Below, in pieces: positions 16,889 through 27,054 of a DNA stretch of 64,000 bases. The stretch comes from Salinicoccus kekensis (lineage in GTDB: Bacteria; Bacillota; Bacilli; Staphylococcales; Salinicoccaceae), in assembly GCF_900220995.1 (NCBI RefSeq), contig NZ_OBQF01000001.1, positions 310,001 to 374,000 on the forward strand, given 5' to 3'. The notes beneath the pieces were generated by a model, which saw only the letters and a program-made list of their open reading frames with translations, made no database searches and was not told the DNA's origin. Each line of letters begins with the position of its first letter. Positions within the stretch are counted from its first letter, which is position 1. The position numbers and the translations under genes were made by a program.

Positions 16889-17125
16889 ATGCTCGAAAAA
16901 AGTAAACTTGACCGTATAAATGAACTTGCGAGAAAGAAGAAGGCTGGCAACCTGACTTCAAAAGAAGCGGCGGAGCAGAAAGAACTGCGCCAGGAATATT
17001 TGAAGGCATTCCGCCAATCATTCAAATCCCAGGTTGAACATACGAAAGTGATCGATCCGGAAGGCAGCGACGTCACTCCGGAAAAGCTGAAGACGATCCA
17101 GAAAGAGAAAAATATCAGAAAATAG
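16889..17125 (+). CDS. ynzC: DUF896 protein (YnzC, UPF0291)
   Basis: A 78-residue, highly charged helical protein of the DUF896 family. [35 protein letters not shown] and [14 protein letters not shown] are family landmarks. B. subtilis YnzC forms a helical hairpin; its role is unknown, though it lies in the same lexA-yneA SOS neighbourhood. The ribosome site is AAAGGATTGAGG. The transketolase gene follows after 13 bases. Confidence 0.9.
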   Translation: MLEKSKLDRINELARKKKAGNLTSKEAAEQKELRQEYLKAFRQSFKSQVEHTKVIDPEGSDVTPEKLKTIQKEKNIRK

Positions 17126-17138
17126 AGGAGATTTTAAA

Positions 17139-19124
17139 ATGGCTTTCGATAAGACTGATCAATTAGCAATCAACAGGATCCGGACGCTTTCAATCGATGC
17201 GATTGAAAAAGCGAATTCAGGTCACCCGGGTCTGCCGATGGGCGCGGCACCGATGGCATACACACTGTGGAGCAGGCATCTGAATTTCAACCCGAATTCA
17301 ATGTCATGGTTCGACCGTGACCGTTTCGTCCTGAGTGCAGGGCACGGGTCGATGCTGATATACAGCCTGCTGCACCTTGCAGGCGGACTGGAACTGGAAG
17401 AGATCAAAAACTTCAGGCAGTATGAATCCAAAACCCCGGGGCATCCGGAGTTCAAGCATACCGAAGGTGTGGAGATCACCACGGGACCCCTCGGCCAGGG
17501 CTTTGCGATGAGCGTGGGCATGGCGATGGCGGAAAAGCATCTCGCTGCCAAATACAACACCGGTGAATTTAAAGTGGTGGACCATTTCACCTATGTACTG
17601 GCGAGCGACGGCGATCTGATGGAAGGTATCTCCCATGAGGCGGCTTCCCTTGCAGGTCATTTGAACCTCGACAATCTTATCGTGCTGTACGATTCCAATG
17701 ATATTTCCCTCGACGGCGATCTGGATAAGAGCTTCTCCGAAGACATCGGGAAAAGATTTGAAGCATACGGCTGGGATTACCAGCTCGTCAAAGACGGCAA
17801 CGACCTGGAGGAAATCGATCAGGCGATCAGCAATGCCAAAGCTGCAGACAAACCGTCAATGATTGAAGTGAAGACGGTGATCGGCTACGGCGCACCGACC
17901 AAGTCGGGCAAGAGTGATGCACACGGCGCACCACTCGGACCGGATGAGCGCAAAGCTGCATTCGAATATTACGGCCTGGACCCTGAGGAAAGCTTCAAGG
18001 TCGAGGACGAAGTGTACAAGCGCTTCAATGAGACATTGAACAAACGCGGCAACGAGGCACAGGAAGCATGGCTCGACCTGGTTGAAGAATACAGCAAAGC
18101 CGAGCCTGAAAAAGCGGCGGAATTCAAGGCTGCAATCAATGAAGAGGTGCCGGCGGGCTACGACGAAGCACTTCCGAAATATGAAGCAGGCACCAAAAAG
18201 GCGACGCGCGGCACTTCCGGCGACATGATCCAGGAGCTGTCGAAATCCGTTCCGTCATTATTCGGCGGCGCAGCCGACCTTGCAGGAAGCAACAAGACCG
18301 CAGTGAGCGGTGAAGAGGACTTCAGCAAAGACAACTACGGCGGCAGGAACATCTGGTTCGGCGTACGCGAATTCGCAATGGCCTCTGCATTGAACGGCAT
18401 GTCCGCACATGGCGGCATCAAACCTTACGGCGGCACCTTCTTCGTCTTCAGTGATTACCTGAAGCCGGCCATGCGCCTGAGCGCACTGATGAAGCTGCCG
18501 GTCACGTACGTCCTGACCCATGATTCGATTGCGGTCGGTGAAGACGGCCCGACGCATGAACCGGTTGAACAGCTGGCGGGACTGCGTGCCATCCCGAACC
18601 TGAACACGATCCGCCCTGCAGACGGCAATGAGACGAGAGCAGCATGGAAAGTGGCGATCGAGGCAACGGATGCACCGACTGCACTCGTATTGACACGGCA
18701 GGATGTGGAAGTGACCGATGCCGATTACGATACTGTTGAAGAAGGCGTGAAACGCGGCGGCTACATCATTTACGATGAGGGCGATGACGCGATCGTCTTC
18801 GCTTCCGGCAGTGAAGTGCCGCTCGCTGTGAATGCTGCAGAAAAACTGAAGGAACAGGGCGTCAAAATCAAAGTCGCCTCCATCCCGAACATGCAGGCGT
18901 TCATGAAGCAGGACCAGTCCTATAAGGACAGCGTACTGAACAAGCACATCGCCAACCGTACGGCTGTCGAGATGGCGGCAAGCTTCGGCTGGCACCAGTT
19001 CACAGGCATCGACGGCAAACTGCTGACGATCGATACGTTCGGTGCGAGTGCACCGGGCAATATCGTCGTCGAGAAATACGGCTTTACTGTAGAGCAGGTA
19101 ATGAGGACCGTTTTGGAAAAATAG
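17139..19124 (+). CDS. tkt: Transketolase
   Basis: A 661-residue thiamine-diphosphate enzyme of the pentose phosphate pathway. It moves two-carbon units between ketoses and aldoses. [17 protein letters not shown] begins the family match, the ThDP motif is [13 protein letters not shown] near residue 150, and the second domain carries [18 protein letters not shown]. The C-terminal domain ends normally. It lies in the Bacillus-like order ynzC-tkt-yneF. Codon use is strongly biased, as expected of a highly expressed gene. Confidence 0.98.
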   Translation: MAFDKTDQLAINRIRTLSIDAIEKANSGHPGLPMGAAPMAYTLWSRHLNFNPNSMSWFDRDRFVLSAGHGSMLIYSLLHLAGGLELEEIKNFRQYESKTPGHPEFKHTEGVEITTGPLGQGFAMSVGMAMAEKHLAAKYNTGEFKVVDHFTYVLASDGDLMEGISHEAASLAGHLNLDNLIVLYDSNDISLDGDLDKSFSEDIGKRFEAYGWDYQLVKDGNDLEEIDQAISNAKAADKPSMIEVKTVIGYGAPTKSGKSDAHGAPLGPDERKAAFEYYGLDPEESFKVEDEVYKRFNETLNKRGNEAQEAWLDLVEEYSKAEPEKAAEFKAAINEEVPAGYDEALPKYEAGTKKATRGTSGDMIQELSKSVPSLFGGAADLAGSNKTAVSGEEDFSKDNYGGRNIWFGVREFAMASALNGMSAHGGIKPYGGTFFVFSDYLKPAMRLSALMKLPVTYVLTHDSIAVGEDGPTHEPVEQLAGLRAIPNLNTIRPADGNETRAAWKVAIEATDAPTALVLTRQDVEVTDADYDTVEEGVKRGGYIIYDEGDDAIVFASGSEVPLAVNAAEKLKEQGVKIKVASIPNMQAFMKQDQSYKDSVLNKHIANRTAVEMAASFGWHQFTGIDGKLLTIDTFGASAPGNIVVEKYGFTVEQVMRTVLEK

Positions 19125-19196
19125 ATTATTGAAAATCAGGTGATTTTACGATAAACTATATAATGGTTTATGTACGGGAGAAAGAGGTGAAGTCAC

Positions 19197-19439
19197 TTGG
19201 CTACTTGGATTTGGATACTCATCGTTATTGCGGCACTTGTTGGAGGTCTGGCATTGGGATTCTTTCTTGCGAGAAAGTACATGATGGATTATTTAGAGAA
19301 AAACCCGCCGATCAATGAAGAAATGTTGCGCATGATGATGATGCAAATGGGTCAAAAACCATCACAGAAGAAAATTAATCAGATGATGAGCATGATGAAT
19401 AAAAACGCAGACGCTCAAAAAGAGCGTGTCAAAAAATAA
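19197..19439 (+). CDS. yneF: YneF family membrane protein (UPF0154)
   Basis: An 80-residue protein with a single N-terminal transmembrane helix (about 4-25) and a cytoplasmic basic tail carrying the conserved [21 protein letters not shown] segment. It starts with TTG behind AGAGGTGAAG. The family is conserved in Firmicutes downstream of tkt and its role is unknown. Confidence 0.9.
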   Translation: MATWIWILIVIAALVGGLALGFFLARKYMMDYLEKNPPINEEMLRMMMMQMGQKPSQKKINQMMSMMNKNADAQKERVKK

Positions 19440-19452
19440 CGATGGTATCATC

Positions 19453-19489
19453 AGCCGCCGGCTTCATTAATGAGGCCGGCGGCTTTTTT
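19453..19489 (+). terminator. Terminator after yneF
   Basis: AGCCGCCGGC pairs with GCCGGCGGCT around a loop that can extend the stem, followed by six T residues. Confidence 0.92.
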
Positions 19490-19540
19490 CATGCATATCA
19501 CCCATTTATACAAAATATTCTAATTTATCCGAAAACTATG

Positions 19541-19569
19541 TTGCCATTAATTTTTTTAATGTATATAAT
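19541..19569 (+). promoter_or_regulatory. Promoter of the peptide-binding lipoprotein gene
   Basis: TTGCCA and a perfect TATAAT are 17 bases apart, 27 bases upstream of the start codon at 19597. Confidence 0.75.
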
Positions 19570-19596
19570 TACTTTAAAATAAGAGGGGGATAAACC

Positions 19597-21282
19597 ATGA
19601 ATAGAGTTCACGTGTTCTTTATGCTCGTCATCATGTCTGCACTGCTCGCTGCCTGTGCAGATGATGCCGGTGTCGAAGAGGGAGCGGCTGAAGGGGATGG
19701 CGGGGGCATGGAAGATGCAGGTGCCTCAGGGGACATCACCATCGGTATGATGGATGAAATGGTCACTCTGGATCTTCACGGGTCGAACGATTCCGCCTCA
19801 TCACAGGTGAGGCGGAACATTTACGAGACTTTGATATTTCAGACCGTGGATATGGAACTTGAACCGCGTCTTGCAACAGAATGGGAACAGGTGGAAGACA
19901 ATGTCCTTAACCTGAAACTCCGGGAAGGCACGACTTTCCATAACGGCTCGGATTTCACCGCAGAAGACGTCAAAGCGACGCTCGACCGGGTCCGGGATGA
20001 AGCAGTCGCCTCGCAGGTTGCGTTTTTATTTGAAATGATCGAGGAAGTCGAGATCGTGGGGAATCATGAAGTGAACCTCCATACAGCATATCCTTTTGCA
20101 CCGCTGCCGAGTCATCTTGCGCATACGACGGCGGGCATCATGAGCAAGGAACTGATCGATGAGGATTATCAGGCTGCACTGGATTCAGCGGGAGTCGACA
20201 TGACTGCTGAAGAATATTATGAAGTCCGTGAAGCGGGTGGAACGGATTATGAAGAGGTCGCCGATCAGATTTCCGAAGATCTTGGCGGTGTCATCGGTTC
20301 CGGGACCGATGGGACCAATCATTTAAAGCTGGAGTCGCGATCAGCGGGTGAATCGGTGTCACTCAGCAGGTTCGATGGTTTCCAGGGCGGCGAACGCGAT
20401 TTTGAAAACGTGACGTTCAGGGTGATCCCTGAAAACGGTGCACGAATGGCCGAACTTGAGACAGCCGGCATCGATATCGCGACAGACATCGATTCCTCGA
20501 GCATCGACAGGATCGAATCTGGTGAATCGACCGAGTTGATCGAACAGGAATCCGTGCGGATGAGCTACCTCGGGTTCAATACGCAGATGGAGCCGTTCGA
20601 TGATGTGAAGGTGCGCCAGGCCATCTCCCATGCGATTGACCGGGAAGCCATCATCTCGGGCGTCTATGATGATATGGGCATCGCCGCACAAGGACCGCTT
20701 GCACCGGACGTCTGGGGTTATAACGCAGACCTTGAAGGTGCGGTATATGATATGGACCGTGCACGGGAACTGCTCGCTGAAACGGATGTGGCGGACGGTT
20801 TCAGCACGACGATCTGGGTGGACAATGATCCGCAAATCGTCGACACGGCCGTCTACATCCAGGAAAGCTTATCCGAGCTCGGCATCAATGTCACGATTGA
20901 GCAGTATGAATGGGGTGCCTACCTCGAAACGCTCGCAAACGGCGATCATGATATGTTCATACTGGGATGGACGACCGTGACTGCGGATGCGGACTACGGC
21001 CTCTATGCACTGTATCATCAGGATAACATCGGTGCACCGGGCAACCGCTCATTTTATGAGAATCAGGAACTGAGTGACCTTCTCGATGCGGGACGTTCAG
21101 AATCGGATGAGGATCTGCGTTATGACATATACCAGGACGCACAGGAGATACTGGCAGAAGAAGTGCCGACGGCATATCTGTTCCATACGAACTTTGCGAT
21201 CGGCGTCAATTCGGATAATCTGAGCGGGGTGGAGCTCGATCCGACCGGAGGCGTCAGGCTGGATAACGTCTCATTCGAATAA
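19597..21282 (+). CDS. Solute-binding lipoprotein, family 5 (peptide/nickel/glutathione type)
   Basis: A 561-residue extracellular binding protein of the OppA/DppA/GsiB class. It has a lipoprotein signal with lipobox LLAAC (Cys20), a Gly/Glu/Asp-rich linker and the SBP_bac_5 fold (LRIGT-type opening TIGMMDEMVTLD, LREGTTFHNGSDFTAEDVKATLDRV, VRQAISHAIDREAI, LGWTTVTADADYGLYALYH). The bound solute is probably a peptide or peptide-like compound. It has its own promoter and terminator, and no permease or ATPase genes are adjacent, so it must dock on a transporter encoded elsewhere. Acidic surface composition suits a halotolerant host. Confidence 0.88.
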   Translation: MNRVHVFFMLVIMSALLAACADDAGVEEGAAEGDGGGMEDAGASGDITIGMMDEMVTLDLHGSNDSASSQVRRNIYETLIFQTVDMELEPRLATEWEQVEDNVLNLKLREGTTFHNGSDFTAEDVKATLDRVRDEAVASQVAFLFEMIEEVEIVGNHEVNLHTAYPFAPLPSHLAHTTAGIMSKELIDEDYQAALDSAGVDMTAEEYYEVREAGGTDYEEVADQISEDLGGVIGSGTDGTNHLKLESRSAGESVSLSRFDGFQGGERDFENVTFRVIPENGARMAELETAGIDIATDIDSSSIDRIESGESTELIEQESVRMSYLGFNTQMEPFDDVKVRQAISHAIDREAIISGVYDDMGIAAQGPLAPDVWGYNADLEGAVYDMDRARELLAETDVADGFSTTIWVDNDPQIVDTAVYIQESLSELGINVTIEQYEWGAYLETLANGDHDMFILGWTTVTADADYGLYALYHQDNIGAPGNRSFYENQELSDLLDAGRSESDEDLRYDIYQDAQEILAEEVPTAYLFHTNFAIGVNSDNLSGVELDPTGGVRLDNVSFE

Positions 21283-21290
21283 AGATCCCG

Positions 21291-21320
21291 AAAAGCATGC
21301 CGCTCCGGCATGCTTTTTTT
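21291..21320 (+). terminator. Terminator after the solute-binding lipoprotein
   Basis: AAAGCATGCCG and CGGCATGC flank a CTC loop, and a run of T residues follows. Confidence 0.92.
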
Positions 21321-21409
21321 TATGTCCGTATCACTCTATAACTATTTCCAAATCCGAAATATATGGTAAAATTTTAAAGTGAGGGTTGGATACGGAGGGG
21401 GAGAAGGGA

Positions 21410-23191
21410 ATGAAGGTTTTTAAGGATCTGGGCTGGTTCTTCAGACAGGAGAAAAGCAGCTATATATTCGGAGTGGTCATGCTGATCCTTGTGGCCCTGA
21501 TGGAACTCATACCGCCGCAGATCATCGGCAGGGTCATCGACGGCATCACGATGGAGACGCTGACACCGAGGGGTCTTGCCATCTTCATCGGCATCCTGCT
21601 CGCCGCAGCGGTGCTTACATACATATTCAGGTACTATTGGCGCATACTCATATTCGGTGCAAGCAACAGGCTCGGCAGGATATTGAGGGAGAGGATGTAC
21701 AACAAATTTTCATATATGAGCCCGTACTTTTATCAAGAGCGCCGCACCGGGGACCTGATGGCACATGCGACCAATGACATCCGTGCCGTCCAGATGACCG
21801 CCGGCGCCGGCATCCTGACGATCGCCGATTCCATCATCACCGGCGGCGCAGTGCTCATCACAATGGCCATCACCATCAGTCCGGAGCTCACTTTGATCGC
21901 AATGATTCCCCTGCCGTTCATGGTGGTGCTCACAAGCTATTACGGCACACTGCTCAACAGGGGATTCCGCAAGGCCCAGGCAGCATTCAGCGAATTGAAT
22001 GACAAGAGCCAGGAGAGCATCGCCGGCATCAAAGTCACGAAAACATTCGGCTACGAAAAAAGTGATCAGGAAGATTTCAAGGCGCTGAGCGATGATGTGG
22101 TGGAAAAGAACCTGAAGGTGTCGAAAGTGGATGCGTTGTTCGACCCGACGATCATGCTCGTCATCGGGGCGAGCTATTTCCTCTCAATCATCTTCGGGGC
22201 ACAGATGGTGCTCTCGGATGAAATCACACTCGGCCAGCTGATCACTTTCACGACCTACCTCGGGATGATGGTTTGGCCGCTCCTTGCGCTCGGCTGGTTC
22301 TTCAACCTCGTCCAGCGGGGCCGTGCTTCATATGAAAGAATAGAAGAGATCATGCAGACTGAAAATGATATCGGGCAGGAATATATGATTGAAGATGCGC
22401 CGGACGGTGACATCGAATTCAACATCGGTGCTTTCAACTTCCCGGGCAATGGGGAAACTGCACTGAGGGACGTCAGTTTCGAGATCAACAAAGGATACAC
22501 GGTCGGCATCGTCGGGCGGACCGGTTCGGGGAAGAGTGCATTGATCCGGTTGCTGCTGCGTGAGTTCGACACGAACAACCCGGAAGACATCACTTACGGC
22601 GGTGCGGCTTTAAGGGATTACAACATCGGCAACCTCAGGGCACAGTTCGGGTATGTCCCGCAGGACCATTTCCTGTTTTCAACGACGATCAGGGATAATA
22701 TCGCTTTTGCCGATCCGGACCTGGATGATGAAGTGATCCATGAAGCGGCACGCCTTGCGAACATCCATGAAGATATACTCGGCTTCCCGGACGGGTATGA
22801 TACGGTCGTCGGTGAAAGGGGCGTCTCATTGTCCGGCGGCCAGAAACAGCGCATATCCATCGCAAGGGCGCTGATCACTGATCCGGAAGTGCTGATACTT
22901 GATGACTCGCTGTCGGCGGTGGATGCCCAGACGGAGGTCACGATCCTTGAAAACATTTCAAGGGTGCGGCACGGCAAGACGAACATCATCACCGCCCATA
23001 GGATGAGTGCGGTATCAAAAGCGGATCAGATCATCGTCATGGACAGGGGGACGATTGTCGAACGCGGCACCCATAATGAACTCCTCGCCCGGGGTGGATG
23101 GTATCACGATACTTACAGCCAGCAGGCACTCAGACAAAGTCTTACGGAGGAGCTGGATGATCTTGTGAAGGGGGATGAAGGGGATGAATGA
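21410..23191 (+). CDS. Heterodimeric ABC exporter subunit, BmrC/YheI-like
   Basis: A 593-residue half transporter with six N-terminal membrane helices and an ABC ATPase. It is closest in pattern to Bacillus YheI/BmrC, one half of a multidrug exporter. Walker A GRTGSGKS lies near residue 368, signature LSGGQKQR near 475, and Walker B reads LILDDSLSAVD. The catalytic glutamate after Walker B is therefore aspartate, which makes this the degenerate ATP site typical of heterodimeric exporters. I start at the ATG at 21410 behind GGAGGGGGAGAAGGG rather than at a TTG eight codons earlier. It overlaps its partner gene by 8 bases. Confidence 0.9.
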   Translation: MKVFKDLGWFFRQEKSSYIFGVVMLILVALMELIPPQIIGRVIDGITMETLTPRGLAIFIGILLAAAVLTYIFRYYWRILIFGASNRLGRILRERMYNKFSYMSPYFYQERRTGDLMAHATNDIRAVQMTAGAGILTIADSIITGGAVLITMAITISPELTLIAMIPLPFMVVLTSYYGTLLNRGFRKAQAAFSELNDKSQESIAGIKVTKTFGYEKSDQEDFKALSDDVVEKNLKVSKVDALFDPTIMLVIGASYFLSIIFGAQMVLSDEITLGQLITFTTYLGMMVWPLLALGWFFNLVQRGRASYERIEEIMQTENDIGQEYMIEDAPDGDIEFNIGAFNFPGNGETALRDVSFEINKGYTVGIVGRTGSGKSALIRLLLREFDTNNPEDITYGGAALRDYNIGNLRAQFGYVPQDHFLFSTTIRDNIAFADPDLDDEVIHEAARLANIHEDILGFPDGYDTVVGERGVSLSGGQKQRISIARALITDPEVLILDDSLSAVDAQTEVTILENISRVRHGKTNIITAHRMSAVSKADQIIVMDRGTIVERGTHNELLARGGWYHDTYSQQALRQSLTEELDDLVKGDEGDE

Positions 23192-24959
23192 CATCAATGA
23201 GACAGTCCATCTGACTGCGAGGGATCAGCTCAAGGTCCTGATGCGCCTGATTTCCTACACCTATCCTTTTAAATGGACCATCATCCTGGCCTTCGTCATG
23301 CTGATATTTTCCACCGTTGCCGGGATGATCATCCCTTATCTTGTGATGGTCTTCATCGATGATTATTTGACGCCGGCGGTGTTCCCGGAAGATGAGATCA
23401 CGATGCTCATTGTGATTTTCCTTACCGTACAGATCATCGGTGCAGTGACGACATATATGAACATCTACCTGTTCCAGTATCTCGCTTTCAAAGTCATACA
23501 GCAGCTCAGGATTGATGCATTCAATAAAATCGGCCGCCTCGGCATGAGATATTTCGATAAAGTATCCGGCGGTGGCATCGTCTCCAGACTGACCAATGAT
23601 ACGGAGGCGATCGTCGAGATGTTCATCGGGGTGTTCGCGACTTTCCTGATGGCATTCTTCATGATGGCTTCCAGTTACGTGATGATGTTCGTGCTCGATG
23701 TGAGGCTCGCCTTCATCGCACTCATATTCATGCCGCTGATACTGTTGATCATGCTCATCTACCGTAAATATTCGGCTGTGTTCTTCTCTTATACGCGGCA
23801 GCTGCTGGCGGATTTGAACGCGAAGCTCGCAGAATCGATCGAGGGGATGAAGATCATCCAGGTCTTCAACCAGCAGGACCGCCTTCAGGGTGAGTTCAAC
23901 CGGATCAATGCCGAGCATTATGAATATACGATGAAGACCGTGCGCCTGGACGGCCTGCTGCTCCGGCCCGCGATCAGCATGATCCAGATCCTCGCCATCG
24001 CGGTCATTCTCGGTTACTTCGGCCTGCTCAGCTTCGAGTCTTCAATCACCGCCGGGCTGATATTTGCATTCATCCAGTATATGGAACGGTTTTTTGAGCC
24101 GATCAACCAGGTCAGCCAGAACTTGAGCATTTTCCAGCAGGCGCTCGTGTCAGCGAGCCGTGTTTTCAGGCTGATTGATGAAGATATACTCGAACCTGAA
24201 CAGGCACCCCGGGCGGAATACGGAATCACAGACGGGCGCATCGATTTTGAAAATGTCACATTCAGTTATGACGGCAGGACCGATGTGCTGAAAAACATCA
24301 GTTTCACCGCCATGCCCGGTGAGACCGTGGCGCTCGTGGGCCACACAGGCTCGGGGAAGAGTTCCATCATCAACCTGTTCATGAGGTTTTATGAATTCGA
24401 TGAAGGGCGCATCCTGATCGACGGGCACTCCATCAAAACACTGCCGAAGCAGGAACTGAAGAACAACATCGGCCTTGTGCTTCAGGATCCGTTCCTCTTC
24501 TACGGGACGATCGAGTCAAATATCAGGCTGTACCACCCCACGATGACATTCGAAGCGGTGCAGGCAGCCGCAGAGTTTGTCGGTGCAGACCAGTTTATAA
24601 AAGCACTGCCGGATGGATACAGCCACAAAGTCCTTGAGAAGGGCAGCACCTTATCCAGCGGGGAACGGCAGCTGATCGCTTTTGCAAGGACGATGGCGGT
24701 GGATCCGAAAATACTCATCCTCGATGAGGCGACGGCAAACATCGATTCCGAGACTGAGGAAGAGATACAGAAGTCCCTTAATGTGATGAGGAAGGGCAGG
24801 ACGACACTTGCGATCGCCCACAGGCTTTCAACCATCCAGGATGCCGACCAGATTCTCGTTTTGAACAAGGGGGAGATCGTGGAACGCGGTACGCATGATG
24901 AACTGATCAGCCGAAAGGGCATCTATCATAAGATGTATCTGCTCCAGAACGGGCAGTGA
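23184..24959 (+). CDS. Heterodimeric ABC exporter subunit, BmrD/YheH-like
   Basis: A 591-residue half transporter, partner of the preceding gene. It has six membrane helices, Walker A GHTGSGKSS near residue 386, signature LSSGERQL near 490 and a canonical Walker B LILDEATANID, so it supplies the working catalytic glutamate. Together they should export lipophilic drugs or lipids. The ATG at 23184 has AAGGGGG 9 bases upstream; a start three codons earlier at 23175 is possible. In B. subtilis this pair is controlled by a leader-peptide attenuator; none could be recognised upstream here. Confidence 0.9.
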   Translation: MNDINETVHLTARDQLKVLMRLISYTYPFKWTIILAFVMLIFSTVAGMIIPYLVMVFIDDYLTPAVFPEDEITMLIVIFLTVQIIGAVTTYMNIYLFQYLAFKVIQQLRIDAFNKIGRLGMRYFDKVSGGGIVSRLTNDTEAIVEMFIGVFATFLMAFFMMASSYVMMFVLDVRLAFIALIFMPLILLIMLIYRKYSAVFFSYTRQLLADLNAKLAESIEGMKIIQVFNQQDRLQGEFNRINAEHYEYTMKTVRLDGLLLRPAISMIQILAIAVILGYFGLLSFESSITAGLIFAFIQYMERFFEPINQVSQNLSIFQQALVSASRVFRLIDEDILEPEQAPRAEYGITDGRIDFENVTFSYDGRTDVLKNISFTAMPGETVALVGHTGSGKSSIINLFMRFYEFDEGRILIDGHSIKTLPKQELKNNIGLVLQDPFLFYGTIESNIRLYHPTMTFEAVQAAAEFVGADQFIKALPDGYSHKVLEKGSTLSSGERQLIAFARTMAVDPKILILDEATANIDSETEEEIQKSLNVMRKGRTTLAIAHRLSTIQDADQILVLNKGEIVERGTHDELISRKGIYHKMYLLQNGQ

Positions 24960-25046
24960 AATCTTCAAATGTCATAATTTATTCTAAATAAAAACCGCCC
25001 ATCCGATTGCATGTCTGATAGAATACAATTGAATGGGGGGATATTT

Positions 25047-25751
25047 ATGGGTAGTGAAGTCACTTTTTTACTGGCATTTGGAGCAGGTGTGCTCAGCTTT
25101 GTCTCGCCATGCGTGCTGCCGGTGTTCCCGGCCTTCGTTTCCTACATAACGGGGATGAGTTACAACGAAGTTGAAAATCAGAAATTTAATGCACGTGCAA
25201 TCTTCCATACATTATTTTTCCTTATAGGATTCAGTTTGATATATATTGCACTTGGATTCGGAACGTCCTTCTTCGGAGGTATATTCATCGAATACGGAAA
25301 TCTCATCAGACAGATCGGTGCGATACTGATCATCGTGTTCGGACTCGTCATCACCGGGGTTTTGAGATTCGATTTCCTGATGAAAGACAGGAAAGTCAAC
25401 TTCAAGAACAGGCCTGCAGGGTTCCTCGGGTCCATTTTGATCGGCATGGCTTTTGCGGCAGGCTGGACGCCGTGCAACGGGCCGATCATCGGAGCGATCT
25501 TCGCAATGAGCGCAACGGAACCGAATAATGCGCTGATGCTGATGGTCATCTACTGCTTAGGTTTCGGTGTACCGTTTTTTGTCCTCAGTTTCTTCGTTTC
25601 AAAAACACGCTGGATGCTCAAATATTCCAACGCCATCATGAAAGGCGGCGGAATCGTCATGATACTCATGGGCATACTGCTGTATTTTGACGGACTGACT
25701 CAGATTATAATTTGGTTACAGCCATTATTTGGTGATTTCCAAGGATTTTAA
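25047..25751 (+). CDS. ccdA: Cytochrome c biogenesis protein CcdA
   Basis: A 234-residue, six-helix membrane protein that carries reducing equivalents from cytoplasmic thioredoxin across the membrane. The two redox cysteines are in SPCVLPVFPAF and GWTPCNGPIIG. The ATG at 25047 sits behind GAATGGGGGG; the longer frame upstream has no ribosome site. It is followed after 10 bases by ccdC, the Bacillus yneN-region order, so it probably serves cytochrome c or other extracytoplasmic thiols. Confidence 0.92.
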   Translation: MGSEVTFLLAFGAGVLSFVSPCVLPVFPAFVSYITGMSYNEVENQKFNARAIFHTLFFLIGFSLIYIALGFGTSFFGGIFIEYGNLIRQIGAILIIVFGLVITGVLRFDFLMKDRKVNFKNRPAGFLGSILIGMAFAAGWTPCNGPIIGAIFAMSATEPNNALMLMVIYCLGFGVPFFVLSFFVSKTRWMLKYSNAIMKGGGIVMILMGILLYFDGLTQIIIWLQPLFGDFQGF

Positions 25752-25761
25752 GGGTGGTCGA

Positions 25762-26250
25762 ATGTTGGATTTAGATTGGGAAATGTTGCTGTTCACACTC
25801 GCTTCAATCATGGCGGTGTTCATGGGCATCGGGGTGATTTTCGTGCGCCAGAGGGCATCGGCACGTCCGCTCAGCCTTAAAAAGATCGTGATTCCGCCGG
25901 TGATGATGTCGACGGGCGCCCTGATGTATGTCTTTCCGTACTTCAGGCTGTCCGGGGTCGAGATTTTGGAAGCACTCATAATCGGCCTGGCATTTTCCCT
26001 GCTGCTTGTCTTTACGACACGCTATGAGGAAAAGGACGATGAATTATATGTAAAACCGTCAAAATGGTTCATCGGCATATTGTTCGGGTTATTGATCTTA
26101 AGGCTGGGGCTGAAATCCATCCTGTCTTTGTCCATTTCACCCGGAGAGATCGGCGGGATGTTCTTCCTGCTCGCATTCATAATGATTGTGGTATGGAGAT
26201 TGTCCATGCTGGTAAAATACAGGAATTTTAAAAAGCAGCAGGCTATTTAG
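25762..26250 (+). CDS. ccdC: CcdC family membrane protein
   Basis: A 162-residue protein with about five transmembrane segments and the CcdC/YneJ signature (FVRQRASARPLSLKKIVIPP, MSTGALMYVFPYFR, KPSKWFIGIL). It is conserved next to ccdA but of unproven function. The start is the ATG at 25762 after AAGGGTGG. No ccdB response-regulator gene lies between ccdA and ccdC here, unlike Bacillus. Its final codons overlap the end of the convergent yneK gene by 8 bases. Confidence 0.88.
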   Translation: MLDLDWEMLLFTLASIMAVFMGIGVIFVRQRASARPLSLKKIVIPPVMMSTGALMYVFPYFRLSGVEILEALIIGLAFSLLLVFTTRYEEKDDELYVKPSKWFIGILFGLLILRLGLKSILSLSISPGEIGGMFFLLAFIMIVVWRLSMLVKYRNFKKQQAI

Positions 26251-26261
26251 CCAGCTGCTTT
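26232..26261. terminator. Hairpin spanning the convergent ccdC/yneK stops
   Basis: AAAGCAGC-A-GGCT-ATTT-AGCC-A-GCTGCTTT forms a 12-bp stem with one A-A mismatch that contains both stop codons. T-rich flanks suggest it terminates both transcripts inside the coding ends. Confidence 0.7.
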
Positions 26262-26740
26262 ACTTTTTCCGTCTGTTCAAATATGGAGAACTTCTCTTTT
26301 TCATCATCCGCATATTGGAACAGCTCCTCATAAGGGGTGTAGTCTATACCCAGCTGATCCAGTTTTTTCTTCATGAATCTGTGGTCCTTCTTGGGCGTTG
26401 CTATGATGTAGCCTTTCATGATCTGATCGAGCTTTATCTCTTCCACGCCTTCATCCAGCGCAATCTTTGATATCCTGCCGGCGATCCTCTCTTTTGCCAC
26501 CTGCCTGAACAGCTCGGGCACCGGGCTCACCAGTTCATTCAAAAGTGCTTTAGTGTCATCGTTCCAAAGCGGCAGTGCCGTCCGGATATAATAGTCCTGC
26601 CAGTCAAGTTCACTGTACCCGTCTTCTTTCGGCATCCTTCTCAAAAACTTCCTGAACATGAAAAATCCGCCTGTGAAAAACAAGCCGACCATTATGATCA
26701 TCCACAGGGTAATTCCCCACATGAACAACGTATCAGTCAT
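26243..26740 (-). CDS. DUF2621 protein (YneK-like)
   Basis: A 165-residue protein with an N-terminal membrane helix (about 8-28) and a cytoplasmic domain whose DWQDYYIRTALPLWND and AKERIAGRISKIAL segments match DUF2621. B. subtilis YneK lies in the same ccd neighbourhood. The ATG at 26740 has GAGGTGAAGGGT upstream, so the longer frame is unlikely. Function unknown. Confidence 0.82.
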   Translation of the reverse strand: MTDTLFMWGITLWMIIMVGLFFTGGFFMFRKFLRRMPKEDGYSELDWQDYYIRTALPLWNDDTKALLNELVSPVPELFRQVAKERIAGRISKIALDEGVEEIKLDQIMKGYIIATPKKDHRFMKKKLDQLGIDYTPYEELFQYADDEKEKFSIFEQTEKVKQLAK

Positions 26741-26830
26741 ACCCTTCACCTCATCATCATTATATTCGTAAAAATGAAATATGTCCATATGCTGATTTGT
26801 GACGATATATAGGACGAGGAGGTGAAGCAC

Positions 26831-27031
26831 ATGCATAAGAGTACAAGCGCAAGGTTCTATTATTTGACGACGGATTCAGCAGGCAAGGAGATCCTGCGTT
26901 ACCGCACGGTACCGAACATCGATATCCAGGCGGGGAATGACGCGATCAACCAGCTCAAGGATGTTTATGAAGCATTGACCAACGATGTATACGCCATTGT
27001 CGAGAAGGAAGAGACTTACGTGATCGGTTAA
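26831..27031 (+). CDS. DUF1659 small protein
   Basis: A 66-residue soluble protein with features of DUF1659 (reads YYLTTDSAGKEILRYRTVPNI and a helical second half ending in EKEETYVIG). It is the first of three tiny genes, DUF1659-DUF2922-YvrJ, that travel together in many Firmicutes. The ATG at 26831 follows a near-perfect GAGGAGGTGAAG; the GTG at 26822 is part of that ribosome site. Function unknown. Confidence 0.8.
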   Translation: MHKSTSARFYYLTTDSAGKEILRYRTVPNIDIQAGNDAINQLKDVYEALTNDVYAIVEKEETYVIG

Positions 27032-27054
27032 TCAAATGAAGAGGGGCAATTAAA

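Noticed and set aside
21321-21409. BmrCD-type leader peptide and attenuator
   Set aside because: The 89-base gap lacks a short frame with competing terminator hairpins before the exporter genes.
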